Source of the DNA: Taxillus chinensis
Taxonomy: Eukaryota > Streptophyta > Magnoliopsida > Santalales > Loranthaceae
Assembly: GCA_023512835.1 (NCBI GenBank)
Contig: CM042085.1
Coordinates: forward strand, 37,960,324-38,024,323
Direction of reading: 5' to 3'
DNA: 64,000 nt
Shown piece after piece: positions 10,950 to 22,776 of the stretch. The notes under the pieces were generated by a model. The model saw nothing but the letters and a program-made list of their open reading frames with translations, was not told the origin of the DNA and searched no databases. Position 1 is the first letter of the stretch. The number at the start of each line of letters is the position of its first letter. The position numbers and the translations under genes are program-made.

Positions 10950-12127
10950 TGATGGTCCCTTGGAGCCTAGAGGGGGGTTAATAGGCTCTTATCGAAACTC
11001 TTTCTAATCTCTTAAGACACAAACACTTATCCAGTTAAGTGATAGAATCACTACGGAAGATAACCAGATAGTGGAAGTATTTTGTTTTATTATCAAAAGA
11101 TAAATACAACAAAATAGAAGCAAGACTCTCTTACACTCTGTTTACAAAGGGATTCACACACTAGCCTATTTCTATCTTTTTAAGTCTTGTGCATACACAG
11201 GGTTGATCTTAGCTTGCTTACCCTCTTTTACACAAATGTACGAGTATGAATATTTATACAAACATTCCTAAGAGACAACCTTGGAACTTGTAGTTCCGGA
11301 ATGCATTCAGCACTAACTATTCCTCGGTAATCTCTCTGCCTTGACTGCTGCGGTTTGTGGAGCTCAAGATCTTGGGTTTGAAGAGTATAAGTGCCTTTGT
11401 GAGTTCCCAAATATAATTGAGGTTGTGTCCACATATCCGGGCGATCCACGTGTAAGATTCTTCAGGTTCTCAACGAGTTTGTCTTACATCGGGACACCAC
11501 GAGCTGATAACTTTAAATGCGGTAGTTTGAAGTAGCATCTTCTTGGTCCGGTGTAATTTTCCTTACTCCGTTGCTAATGAAGCTCGGAACCTTACTCCGT
11601 GTCAGTGGTTGCTTACTCCGTATCTATTAGGTACTGGAATCCTTAGTCCGTGTCAGCGCTTCCTTATTCCGCATGTAAGTTCCTTACTCCGTATGTAAGT
11701 TCCTTACTCCGTATGAGTGAGTGGCCCGGATTCCTTACTCTGTGCGAATAAAGACTCGGGTCCTTATTCTGCATCAATACTTCCTTACTCCGTATGTATG
11801 GAAGACTCAGATGCCTTACTCTGTGTCTTCTTTAGTTCGCTTGAGGCATTAGGAACAGATTCCATAATCCGTAGCTTTTAAGTTCTTAGTCCTGTACGAA
11901 TGTTCCTTATTCCGTATGTATTGGTGACTTGGTTATTTACCAAGTGTTTGACGACACTCACTCTTGTCCGGATCAGGATTATGTATCCTGTCCTTAGCTT
12001 TGCTCTCACGAGTGTATCTCCGGATTAATAACATTTCTTCTGCAATGATCAAAGAAACACAAAAGATCTCAGATCAAATTACATAAGGCTTTATCAGCAT
12101 TATCCAAATTCTAGGCTTGATCCAACA
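10950..12127 (-). repeat. 3' LTR of element C
   Basis: The minus-strand LTR begins TGTTGGATCAAGCC and ends AAGGGACCATCA. TATA box TATAAATA is at 11251-11258 (intact here). It is about 20 bp shorter than the 5' LTR because it lacks one CTTACTCCGCAT-type repeat unit. The conserved 60-70 residue ORFs in it (for example 11228-11449) occur in all LTRs of this family on either strand and are not genes. Confidence 0.93.
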
Positions 12128-12140
12128 ATCTCCCCCAATT
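12128..12140 (-). other. Polypurine tract of element C
   Basis: The minus strand reads AATTGGGGGAGAT directly before the LTR start TGTTGG. It is the plus-strand priming site for reverse transcription and is identical to that of D. Confidence 0.85.
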
Positions 12141-12270
12141 ATGGATATGCCCAAACCCTTTGTAATCTGATCTGGTAAGCAGTGCAAAAAGATAACATAT
12201 AGAATACGCATCACAACCAATTTCATTCATCAGCAATAGAATATAATTTAGCCTTTATACAAGATTTTCA

Positions 12271-14935
12271 TTAAGGTATATAAGGCTTACTATACTTGAA
12301 GATTATAGTTGCTGCTTTCTCTCTAAGCTCCATTGTCTGCTTCATCGTATAAGTGGTGTGTTGGCTCCAAGATTTGTCCACAGTTAAGAATGACTTGATG
12401 AAGTAACAGACAAAGGCCCCGCATTTATCTCCATCCGGCTGTTGTGGCACTTGCTTCTTGCCCCGGAATATCGCCTTCAGCTTTTCAGTTGGACTCAAGG
12501 GTGTGATGCCCAACTCTTCATATAATCCAGCTTTCTTCACAACTTGATCGGCAGAGACATAGTGGTTCCCATTGATTCTTTCTTACATAATGCTCCACAA
12601 TCGATGAGAATCAATCGAATCATTTGTTTGGACGAATCATGAAGACAACCATCATGAAATGTGGCGACATGATCCGTACGAAATAAGGATAGTTGAGAGA
12701 GTTTTCCATGGCTTGTATCCTGGTTCAGCGTCATCGATGAAGGATCGAATGAGATCTACACTGGGAAGATAGCCTTCATTTCCATCCGGCAGTAGAACTT
12801 AAACAAGTGCCCATCCTTGTATAGAGATGGAAACAGCCTCATCTCCATTTTAGTAGAGCCCTAGAGAAGTTGTCAATGTCTTTTGTAAAGAGTCCTTTTT
12901 CCGAACAAAGGGTCCGAATGTCATCCAGGAGAAAAAGGGCAAGTCAAAGAGACATCTTCTCTCAGAAGAAAGGCAAGATAGGACTTCATTGCCTTACGCA
13001 TGCTTCCATCCGCATCAGAAGGATCACACGCCGCGTATGATGGGAGGAAGGTGTCAGCTGTGGATGGAGAGGATGGAGGAAGAGCTGCACTCGAGGAGCT
13101 TAGCTGAGAGAAGCGGCTACGTTTGGGAATTTGGACTCCCTGAAGCAATGAAGAGGCAGACCGCTTCTCAGCACGAGTGGATGGTTGTGGTGCAGGAGGA
13201 GTAGAAGGATCAGATGACACTTTCTCCCCCGGTTTGGCAGATCGCCGGGAAGCAATGGGAGGGCGAGCCATCGTGTACGCCAGGTCCGCGAAGGAGGTAG
13301 ACAAGGAATGGACGGACGAGGCAACGAGATCCATCTTCTGTTCCATGGAAGTGGAGGAATCAGTGAGAGCGGAGAGGAGTTGGGCGCCAAGTGCATTAAC
13401 CTTGGCGGCGATGGCGGATATTTGGGCGCTATGAGCATGAGCGTGGCGGTCCAGCTGGGCGGAGAGCACAGCGTCGGAGTGGACCGTGCCAAAAGAAGCA
13501 CGCCCAAGGACCAACTCGGGAGCTTTGGAAGACTCCCCCGCATGAACAGGAGCAGGAGTGCGCCCAGGCGCAGGAGTCCGCAGGAAGGGGCATCAGAAGA
13601 TAAAGGGGCATCCGGAGCATCGAGGCATCCGGAGGCATGGACCCGCTTTGACCAGATAGGTCAACAACGGGAATGGCGGCAGCAGGAGAAGAAGGTCCAG
13701 CCTTAGCAGGGGAAGAACTCCGTGCGGCATGGATCGGGCTGGAAGGGGTAGGGAACGGCACATCTGGAATGGAGGCCGGCGTAAGAAAGCCTTGGCCCAA
13801 GTTCCAGATGATCATGGTCTCCGGGGATTGGGTATGGCGCTTGTAAAACACGCGGAGATCGGTGTCAGGAATGGAGGCAGTGTGGGCAAGGCTGAAACGG
13901 AGCCATAGGTTCGTTAAGGTGTCGGCGGAGAGATGGTCAAGGTAATCTCGGGGTTGATGCAGGGGAGGCAAAGGGGCTTCGGAGTAGATGCCGGACATCG
14001 GCAATGACGGCAGGAACGACGGTATCAACCGCAGCAGCAATGGCGAAGTGGAGGGTGTGGGGACATCCGCAGCAGAAGGGGCTGCGCTGAGAGGGCCCCG
14101 TAACCTCGGAAGGGTCGCCACGGACGCTGTGCTGGGATAGACCGAATCTAGGAGGACCGGTGAGCAGAGCTGACCTCTGGGGCATGGCTGGCAGAGGGGT
14201 CACCAACAGAACTGCCTTGTTGTTCCGCGGCAGGGAGAGGGCAGAGAGCTGCAGAGGGACGACAGGCTGTCATGTCATGTTCCCATCATGCATCGGATAA
14301 GCGAAGGTAATAGGCCGGAGGGAATGAAACAACATCGAGCCGGGGCGAAATGGTCCGGATGAAGATCTTTGGAGACAATGCGGAGACGACCCGAAAGAAC
14401 GGTTCTTGGGTCCATGTCAGACCGAACAAAAATGTCCCCTAGTCCATTGGAAGACCTTCGAACGCCGTACATGGCCAGAAGGAAGGTCGTACGGAACGGA
14501 GTCCAGGGAGGATGTGCGAGCCAGTAAACATCAACTCAAGATGGTCGCCATACAGCGATAGCAACCTTAGAAGGACCTCACCTTGTATTCCTTGCCTTTG
14601 TAGGTGCAACCCATAGAAGCTGCCATGGGATCGGCATCGGGGCGCTGTGGTTCACCGGGGGGTAGATGGAGAGCAGCGCGGAGAACGGCGGGGTTAATGA
14701 GGATGGATTCACCGCGAACATTGGAAATGATGGAGTCGGTGGTACAGCGAATTCGTTGGTAAAACTCGAGGATGTCGTTTATAAGTAGATCGATAGGATT
14801 GGAGATCAGGTCGAGTAGGTGAGAGGCTTCTAGAAGAGGGCGAATATCGGAAAACCAGTCCGGAGGGTTGGAGACAGCGCTCCAATCAACCAGATGGCCG
14901 GGATTAACGCCAGAAAGAGAGATTCTGGGTGCCAT
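12271..14935 (-). pseudogene. Captured Ulp1-like ORF, copy in element C
   Basis: It occupies the env position between RNase H and the 3' LTR. The start is the ATG at 14935 (MAPRISLSGVNPGHLVDW). The first 120 residues are open, with VRGESILINPAVLRAALHLP, a pattern like the plant transposon protein (Transposase_32) domain. A CAA-to-TAA-type stop follows after KVRSF (near 14564), then frameshifted pieces: a Pro/Ser/Ala-rich middle, PRDYLDHLSADTLTNLW, and QIPKRSRFSQLSSSSAALPP. The C-terminal 89 residues (12271-12540) are open and hold PQQPDGDKCGAFVCYF, the Gln...Cys-Gly part of a C48 protease. The His/Asp part near 12540-12700 is frameshifted. Unlike D and E, it has a sense codon (CAA) at the shared stop site discussed in the findings. 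Confidence 0.75.
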
Positions 14936-15048
14936 TGTAGATGAAAGTTGAAGGGCGAGAGGAAAGGCGAGGTCTTGGGGATTGAAGGAGCAATGAGAGG
15001 TTTAGGGATTTGAAAAGGGTAACGCTCGTGCTTTGCAGGAATGACCAG

Positions 15049-15058
15049 AATATATAAG
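15049..15058 (-). promoter_or_regulatory. Possible internal promoter before captured ORF (C)
   Basis: CTTATATATT on the minus strand, about 120 bp upstream of the ORF start and followed by a CT-rich leader. The equivalent in D is mutated (TTACATATT, 50879-50887); E has TATATA at 29639-29644. The match is by position and composition only. Confidence 0.4.
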
Positions 15059-16135
15059 ACCGAGTCCGTAAGTGTCAGCGGGTCTAGGAATTTGGCGAGT
15101 GAAACAGTGAACCGCTCGACAGGCTGATGTCATTAGTCTTGATATTGATGCACCTCCGAATTATAAGATGACGTGGAGGCGGCATGACCAAATAAGGGTA
15201 ACAGCTGTTCGCCTTCCGAAGAAGTGTGTGCATCCTGAGATATGCATTTAATGAATCATCATGATTCCTCCTCAAAAGCATGCAATATAAAAGAAGACAT
15301 GGATTATCACAATTTGACAGTTTCTGGAGTCCGGAGGAATGAACCGACAATCATCCGGAATTAACGATAGTCATGTGACGAGTATCCGGATGAAAAGTAG
15401 ACCATTTCCGTAGTAACAAAGTGCAGTGAGAGAGAAGTAGATTCCTTTGCTTGTCAATAAGTCGAAGAGAAGAGAAGTACCACAACACTTCAAATCCAAG
15501 ACTATGGACTAGATTTACCGATAAGGTTGCAAAGAAAATTTGAACCTGTAGCTTAAAACAAGATAAACTAAAAATACAAAAGCTTAACAGGTAAGGATTA
15601 GTACGGATAAGAGAAAATAGTCTGTGAAGAACGACATAATTCGAACTAATGAGAAACAGAACTTATGCATGACAAAGAATGTAATAGACATATACATACG
15701 AGAAAATGATCATATTACTGAATCAGGGCATATGTCAGATAAAAATACACAAGTTCATATAGGTCAACATAGCGAAACCGTCCTGCTGAACGACGTAGCT
15801 AAGATTAATTAAAAATCATATGATTTGATCAAACTAGGATTCATGAGTGAAAAAATGAGGAAGCGGACACATGTCAAATGCAAGCAATTGATTATCCGAT
15901 TAACATGCATGGTTGAAGAAAAGAAAAAACATCCAGGCATGCCTCAATTCCGTTTCTACAACGCATGTCTAGTCAGATCCGGAAGTAAAATTTTAGAGGA
16001 GTGAGTATCCGAGACATATTAGGGAGTCATTACTGAGGTAATAGATGAAGCTTAAGCTCCCCCGTAGATCATTCGATCCTCTCAATAATAGACTGCCCCT
16101 TAAATAGACAGCCAGGAAACAGGTCATGAGACATA

Positions 16136-16183
16136 TATGGGGGGTATTACTTGAATAATATATAAAGCATTTTCTCCCCCGTA
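16136..16183 (-). promoter_or_regulatory. Conserved G-run/C-run hairpin (C copy)
   Basis: On the minus strand TACGGGGG is followed 32 nt later by CCCCCATA, an 8-bp stem with one C-A mismatch. It is at the same place as the hairpins in D (49767-49814) and E (30709-30755). Confidence 0.55.
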
Positions 16184-16630
16184 GATTGTGCAATCCTCTC
16201 GGGTGACCTTTCCGTCATATAGAAATTCAGCACTGTCTATCTTTTTGGGAAACTATACTTAGTTGATCAGATCACGATTGAGTATTCATCCACCAGGCAT
16301 TCCAAGCTAACCCATTTCATTTCTTCAATTATACATGTTAATAGAGTAATCTAAATAAATAGGCTTTTGTCATGTGGTGATCAGTGGAAATTAAGATCAT
16401 GAAACCAGAATGAGGTTAATCATATAAACTTTAATCATGTTTGCTTAAACGACTTCAGTCGGGAAACGCAAGCATCCTCCCATTATGAAGTTGATAATAA
16501 TATCAAAAGCATAAAGCCGTTAATCAGTAAGTATGATCAGCATTAAAAACAGTATGTATCGTCTACTTCCACTAAAAGCACAATGCATGTTCTGATATTA
16601 AGTATACTGTTGAGTAATTTAAATGTGAAA

Positions 16631-18600
16631 CTATGTAGAGAAGTCAAGCATACCTAATCGGATGAGTAGTTCAGAGAATCTTGCATCAGGTAGGGGCTTT
16701 GTAAGTATGTCTGCCAGTTGATCTTCAGTAGCAACATGTTCCAGGGAAATGTGATTTTTGAGAACATGGTCGCGTATGAAGTGATACCTGACCTTAATAT
16801 GCTTCGTCTTAGAGTGCATGACAGGATTGTTGCTGATAACAATTGCACTAGTGTTGTCGCAGTAGAGTGGAATAGATGACATGTTGAAACCGTAGTCAGT
16901 AAGTTGACTTCGCATCCAGGTAGTAGTAGTGCGGAACTCCCAAGCGACTATATATTCCACCTCAGCAGAGGCTGATACGGAATTCGCTTTCTTCGAACCA
17001 TGAAATTAATCTATTTCCAAGAAACTGACACGTACCACTTGTGCTCTTCCTGTCGATACGACATCCAGCGAAGTCGGCATCAGAGTATCCAGATAAGGTG
17101 AATTTGGACTCCTTTGGGTACTAGAGTCCCAAATTCATCGTTCTCTTGAGATACCTTAATATCCGTTTAACATGAAGCATATGTGACTCCTTGAGATTCG
17201 CCTGATATCGTGCACAGATGCAAGTTGCAAACATAATGTCTGGGCGACTTGCTGTAAGATACAGCAAGGATCCTATCATCCTTCTGTAGTCAGTCACATT
17301 TACTGATATGCCGTCCACATCAGGATCTAACTTGGGACTGACAGGCATGGGAGTTTTGACGGGAGAAGAACCTTCCATACCAAACTTCTTAATAAGATCG
17401 CGAGTGTACTTAGTTTGATTAATAAAGATTCCTTCCTTCAATTGTTTAACTTCTATTCCGAGGAAGTAGGATAGTTCTCCCATCATGCTCATTTCAAACT
17501 TGCCTGTCATCAACTTAGCAAACTCTTCACAAAGCTTCGGATTCGTTGATCCGAAAATGATATCATCCACGTATATCTGTACGATTAGAGTGTGTCTTTT
17601 CTCTTTTCGTAGAAATAAGGTGGTGTCTATCTTCCCTTTTTGGAAGTTCTGAGCAAGTAGGAATTCTGACAGTGTGTCGTACCAGGCTCTTGGAGCTTGC
17701 TTCAAACCATATAAAGCTTTCCGAAGTTTGTAGACTAGATGTCCTGCTTTAGGTTCAATGAAACCAGGAGGTTGTTCTACGTAAACCTCCTCTTGAAGAT
17801 CTCCATTCAGGAATACGCTCTTGACGTCCATTTGATAAACTATGAAGTTTTCATATGAAGCATACGCCAGAAACATTCGGGTTGCCTCAAGTCCTACTAC
17901 TGGAGCAAAGGTCTCATCATAGTCTATTCCTTCTTCTTGACGATATCCTTTGGCTACCAGTCTGGCTTTATTCCGGATTACTATTCCATCCGTATCAAGC
18001 TTGTTCCGGAACACCCATTTAACTCCAATGACTTGCTGAGACTTAGGCCTTGGTACTAAAGTCCACACATTATTTCTCTTAAATTGATTCAGCTCTTCTT
18101 GCATGGCTTCTATGCAATTTGAATCCTGAAGAGCTTCATCTACCACTTTTGGTTCTATTTGAGATAGAAAACATGAGTAAAGACTCATGTTGGAGGTGAC
18201 TGCTCTTGTTCTTACACCAACAGTAGGATCACCAATCACTTGATCTGAGGGATGGTTTCGGGTCCATCTGTAATTTTGTGCATGTGATGGATGATCTTGA
18301 ACAATTTGAAGCTCTGCCAGATTAGGTGGTTCAGGTGTATTTGCTGGTTGAGCTTCGTCCGGACTAGATGTTTCCGTATTAGAAGGTGCGGTAGAACTAG
18401 GTGGTTCTTCAACACTGTTTCTTTCAGTGTTAACTGGTCCGGACGGACTTGAAGGTGCTCCGGAATTTTGGGTTTCCGTAGGAGTATGTCCGGAGCTTAA
18501 TGGTAGTCCTGAGTCCGAGTCATTCGTAGCATCATCCATATAATTTTTTGTGCCTCGCTGATGCCACGTGGTTGGTCAGAATATGTAACAGGAACATTCA
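16631..18600 (-). pseudogene. RT and RNase H of element C
   Basis: 18539-17121 is one 472-residue open frame. It runs from a Ser/Pro-rich linker that follows integrase, through copia [59 protein letters not shown] and the catalytic [10 protein letters not shown]. It continues into the thumb region KTPMPVSPK and [16 protein letters not shown]-to-TAG stop follows NLGL. RNase H then continues to 16631 with a frameshift near 16985 (expected W-F-S-K-K-Q-N), the EYIVA segment, and the C-terminal LADILTKPLPDARFSELL. The integrase core that should precede it is absent (see the deletion finding). RT looks the best preserved of the three copies. Confidence 0.9.
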
Positions 18601-18828
18601 TAAACTTCGAATAATCGATGTTGCTATCCAGGACCTGCACATTAGAACTTTGCTGTTATCACCATATGAAACAGATGGACCTCGTTTGTCATTCACTTCA
18701 ACAAGTAGAGTCTGATCACCCGTCATATGTCCGGAGCATCCACTATCGAGGATCCACTTGCTTTGATTGATTTTTAACTTCAAGTGATCCGGCAATGCAT
18801 TCTAGAGATGCTCCTGAAAGACAACAGT
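18601..18828 (-). pseudogene. Protease remnant of element C, fused to integrase tail
   Basis: The minus strand reads KINQSKWILDSGCSGHMTGDQ, a good aspartic protease active site (D-S-G), then VSYGDNSK. At about 18651 the sequence jumps directly to the post-integrase linker (VLMCRSW...), in a different frame. The second half of protease, the HHCC zinc finger and the integrase core are gone. Confidence 0.85.
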
Positions 18829-21132
18829 TTACACTTTTGGTGCCCAAACTTGTTTCGGGCGGTTAGAGAGAGCAACAGTAATGTCAACAGTTCCGGATTT
18901 GATTTTGCTGGGACTTTTAGCTCTCCAAGTTGACTTTAACTTGTTAGTTTCAGCTGCCTCTTTTATTTGGGTTTTCTTGGGAGAGATACTCCTTTGAGGT
19001 TTAGATTTTGTTTTGCTCGTAGAACCCTTTTTATTTAACTGATCTTTATTGATATGAATTTGATTACAAAGCCAGTTATCAGATAAACTCCAACATTCAT
19101 AGTGATAATGACCTATTTCCTTACAGATGGAACAGACACTATAATGCGGAGTACAAACAGGGGATACAGGTCTCTTAGATTTTACAGACTTTCTACTCTG
19201 TTCCCTGTGGCCTAATCCATTGTGTTTGGGTGACACGCTCTTGGCCCTAGATGCGTCAGCCTTAGCCTTTTCTTTCTTTTTGGGTGTTACAGTTTTGGCT
19301 TTAACTGCAGCAGCCTTCCCTTCATCTTTAGTTACGGGTGCAACTGCTTCGGGAAGAGCAGTAACAGCCTCGACTCCACAGTCATAAACTATGGTGCCAC
19401 CTGAAATGAAACCATCCAACGGTTTAGATGTACTAACAGGATATAAGTTGGTTAGTTTTGGAGTGAAATCCGGAGGACACTCAGTAGCTTGAGCTATGGA
19501 AGTCGATGGTTCGGAACCTAGGCCAGGTTTGACTCGGGTGTTGTCAGGATCAGTCCTAAAGGTAGAGGCTATTTCCTCGGATTTTAGCCACTTACGATTT
19601 ATTTCCCTTTCCTGTTCCAGTTCATTTTCGAGTCATTTCACAATAACTTTTAGGCCCGTTAGGTTGGTATTTAACAGATGATTTTCAGCTCTTAGATCAT
19701 GATACCAAGCCTCTTTTCCTCTGAAGTCAGCTATGTCCTTTTCAAGTCTAGTGATAGTAAATTCAAGGCGTTTATTCTGACTTTCCACATCTTTGTACAT
19801 TTGAGTAATTATTAGTCTCTCATTCTTTTCATGATCATGTTCAATAATAAGAGATTCTAATTGACTCATGAGCTCAGAGATAGAAGGTACCTCATTATTT
19901 GCCATGAGGTAGACGTTCGGCTAAGGAGTTGGCTCATCATCCGAGGATTCCTCCTCTTCTTCCGAGCCACTGATGTACTTTGTCACGAATGCCTTCCTCT
20001 TGTTCTTGCTGTTGTCTGAGGTGGAGCGGCGAGGAGTTACCTTGTCACTTTTCTCGGCCACTTTTGATTTGGATCTGCAGTCCTTGGCCCAATGACCGGT
20101 TTTCCCACAGTTGTAGCATTCCTGGGAACTGGACTCCGGTCTCTCCTTCCTTTGGAAAGATGATGATGAGCGTCTCTTGAATCCTTTTCTGCTTTTCCGT
20201 AGGAATCGCTCAAAGGATTTGACGAGAAGAGCTATCTCCTCCTCCTCGTCAGAATCAGAATTCTCGGATGCGTCCGTATCATCATTCCTCAGTATGTTTA
20301 AACATTCCGTAGCTTTGAGAGCTACCCCCTTTTCTTTCCGAGCTATTTTCTCATCCCGGTCAGAGTACTTAAACCTGACTTCGTGAGTCCGCAGCTCTCC
20401 ATATAGTTCTTCAAGGGGAACATACTGCCAGTTTTTGTCTGATTGCATCTGGAGTTGTTTGGAGTATTATCGATCCGGCAAGGAACGAAAGAACTTGTCA
20501 TTGATCTGAGATTGAGAATAATGCTCATTGACAGTCTTCAGCTCAAGAATGAGCTTGCCGAATCTCTAATAGATGCTTTCGAGTGATTCGCCTGGTTTAT
20601 GATTGAAACTCTCAAAGTTCTGCCTGAGAGTACAGATAACGTTCTGCATCTGGGACTGACTCCCCTCATAGAGGATTGTTAGTTTATCCCAGACAGCTTT
20701 TACTGTTGTGCAGCCCTGGACGTCCGTGAAAGCCTCGGAATCCATAGACGATGTAACGTAAGCCAGAGCCTTTTCGCTAGCGCACTGCCAGACTCTTTCA
20801 TCGTTGGTAAGTTCGGCATCCGTCTTTGGCCTTCTAACTCCATGTTCTCCGATTGTCATCGGAATTGGAATCTCCTGATGAAGACAGGGCCACATGAGAT
20901 GGTCATGGCATACCATGAACATCTTCATGCGAGCTTTCCACTGGGAGAAAAGCTCAGGTGTGAATTTGGGCGGTTTTGTTAGAGTAAAACCAGAACTCCG
21001 TGGTTGAGCAGTGGAGGCAGCAGTAGGTTGAGGTGGGTCGACGTTTTCACTACTGCTTCGATTCGGGATGGGCTCTTGTGCACCTCCAGAGTTAAAGCGA
21101 GTGTTAAATAGCATATTGCTTTCTTCGGCCTT
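18829..21132 (-). pseudogene. gag of element C
   Basis: Homologous to D gag. The start codon position (21130-21132) reads AAG instead of ATG; the next Met is 8 codons in. Domains in order: Ser/Pro-rich N-terminus (SSSENVDPPQP), UBN2-type gag domain (FTPELFSQWKARMKMF, AVWDKLTILYEGSQ), CYNCGKTGHWAKDC zinc knuckle near 20070-20115, acidic region, coiled coil (19650-19900), and a second knuckle-like CSICKEIGHYHYECW near 19090-19140. It is interrupted by frameshifts or stops near 20566, 20448-20470, 19910 and 19630. It ends with WAPKV and TAA at 18829-18831, a stop also found in D and E. Confidence 0.88.
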
Positions 21133-21179
21133 TGCTGAGAGCGAAAGAGTGGGATCTCTATTTAGAACAAATAGAACTT

Positions 21180-21191
21180 GCTTTGATACTA
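21180..21191 (-). other. Primer-binding site of element C (mutated)
   Basis: The minus strand reads TAGTATCAAAGC against the expected TGGTATCAGAGC. It is separated from the LTR by the dinucleotide AG, as in D. Confidence 0.85.
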
Positions 21192-21193
21192 CT

Positions 21194-22390
21194 TGATGGT
21201 CCCTTGGAGCCTAGAGGGGGGTGAATAGGCTCTTATCGAAACTCTTTCTAATCTCTTAAGACACAAACACTTATCCAGTTAAGTGATAGAATCACTGCGG
21301 AAGATGACCAGATAGTGGAAGTATTTTGTTTTATTATCAAAAGATAAATACAACAAAATAGAAGCAAGACTCTCTTACACTCTGTTTACAAAGGGATTCA
21401 CACACTAGCCTATTTCTATCTTTTTAAGTCTTGTGCATACACAGGGTTGATCTTAGCTTGCTTACCCTCTTTTACACAAATGTACGAGTATGAATATTCA
21501 TACAAACATTCCTAAGAGACAACCTTGGAACTTGTAGTTCCGGAATGCGTTCAGCACTAACTATTCTTCGGTAATCTCTCTGCTTTGACTGTTGCAGTTT
21601 GTGGAGCTCAAGATCTTGGGTTTGAAGAGTATAAGTGCCTTTGTGAGTTCCCAAACATAATTGAGGTTGTGTCCACATATCCGGGTGATCCACGTGTAAG
21701 ATTCTTCAGGTTCTCAACGAGTTTGTATTACATCGGGACACCACGAGCTGATAACTTTAAATGCGGTAGTTTGAAGTAGCATCTTCTTGGTCCAGTGTAA
21801 TTTTCCTTACTCCGTTGCTAATGAAGCTCGGAACCTTACTCCGTGTCAGTGGTTGCTTACTCCGTATCTATTAGGTACTGGAATCCTTAGTCCGTGTCAG
21901 CGCTTCCTTATTCCGCATGTAAGTTCCTTACTCCGTATGTAAGATCCTTACTCCGTATGAGTGAGTGGCCCGGATTCCTTACTCCGCATCTAGTTTCCTT
22001 ACTCCGTGCGAATAAAGACTCGGGTCCTTATTCCGCATCAATACTTCCTTACTCCGTATGTATGAAAGACTCGGATGCCTTACTTTGTGTCTTCTTTAGT
22101 TCGCTTGACGCATTAGGAACAGATTCCGTAATCCGTAGCTTTTAAGTTCTTAGTCTGTACGAATGTTCCTTATTCCGTATGTATTGGTGACTTGGTTATT
22201 TACCAAGTGTTTGACAACACTCACTCTTGTCCGGATCAGGATTATGTATCCTGTCCTTAGCTTTGCTCTCACGAGTGTATCTCCGGATTAATAACATATC
22301 TTCTGTAATGATCAAAGAAACACAAAAGATCTCAGATCAAATTATATAAGGCTTTATCAGCATTATCCAAATTCTGGGCTTGATCCAACA
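21194..22390 (-). repeat. 5' LTR of element C
   Basis: 1197 bp, nearly identical to the 3' LTR at 10950-12127. Its TATA box has changed to TATGAATA (21495-21502). It has one more CTTACTCCGCATCTAGTTTC repeat unit near 21980 than the 3' LTR. Confidence 0.93.
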
Positions 22391-22735
22391 CCAACTATCT
22401 GGATCTTTTGTTTGTACACGACCTCTTTGCTTACTCAAGGATGTATAAGGTCTGTTTTTAATGACTTTCCAAAGAAAGGTGTAGAGCATGTCAAGGTGCG
22501 CTCTCATTCTGGCTTTCCATTTTGAAAAGCGAGCAGGTGTGCACATAGGGACTTGGGAGGATGAGTCGGGAAGAACATCATAGAAGTCTTCTTGTTCCTT
22601 CTTATTGTTGTTGCTGGTGCTGGGTTGTTTTTGCTCTTGCTCTCCAGACAGTTCAATAAAAGGAGTTAGACTGGGTTCTTATTCCTCAATTGGAACGAGA
22701 GCTTGAGTAGGAGTAGTGCTGCTAGAATCTTCCAT
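22391..22735 (-). pseudogene. gag of element B, N-terminal segment
   Basis: Begins at the ATG at 22735 (MEDSSSTTPTQALVPIEE). It runs through a Gln/Asn-rich low-complexity stretch, with an in-frame stop near 22680, into the gag domain PARFSKWKARMRAHLDMLYTFLW and RVQTKDPDSW. It is then cut by element C at the CCAAC target site. The frame is restored exactly at 10949. Confidence 0.85.
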
Positions 22736-22762
22736 TAGGGATCTCCACAAAGTTGTAAAACT

Positions 22763-22774
22763 GCTTTGATACCA
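22763..22774 (-). other. Primer-binding site of element B
   Basis: The minus strand reads TGGTATCAAAGC, one base from the initiator-Met site. It is two bases inside the LTR end at 22777. Confidence 0.9.
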
Positions 22775-22776
22775 AT

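Larger units (their letters stand above)
14936..16630 (-). other. Pol-to-captured-ORF spacer of element C
   Basis: About 1.7 kb without coding capacity. Reading on the minus strand it contains two G-rich tracts (CTACGGGGGAG) with C-run partners at about 16000-16200, and a TATA-like CTTATATATT at 15049-15058. It ends with a pyrimidine-rich leader before the ATG at 14935. It is homologous along its length to 49318-51002 in D. Confidence 0.75.
10950..22390 (-). mobile_element. Element C: complete SIRE-like copia retrotransposon
   Basis: 11.4 kb with both LTRs and a perfect 5-bp target duplication, CCAAC at 10945-10949 and 22391-22395, inside B gag. Order on the minus strand: 5' LTR, initiator-Met primer site, gag, protease, (integrase deleted), RT, RNase H, spacer, captured Ulp1-like ORF, polypurine tract, 3' LTR. 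It is the same family as D, from LTR and protein similarity. The gag start codon is lost, integrase is missing and several stops are present, so it is not autonomous. Confidence 0.93.

Noticed and set aside
11228..11449. Conserved 60-70 residue ORFs in all C/D-family LTRs (also 21472-21693, 35105-35368, 42997-43182)
   Set aside because: They are similar because the LTR DNA is similar; they overlap on both strands across the TATA box and lack a consistent start.
13308..13706. 132-residue plus-strand ORF opposite the captured ORF of C
   Set aside because: Shadow of the GC-rich minus-strand gene; it is not kept in the matching place in D or E.
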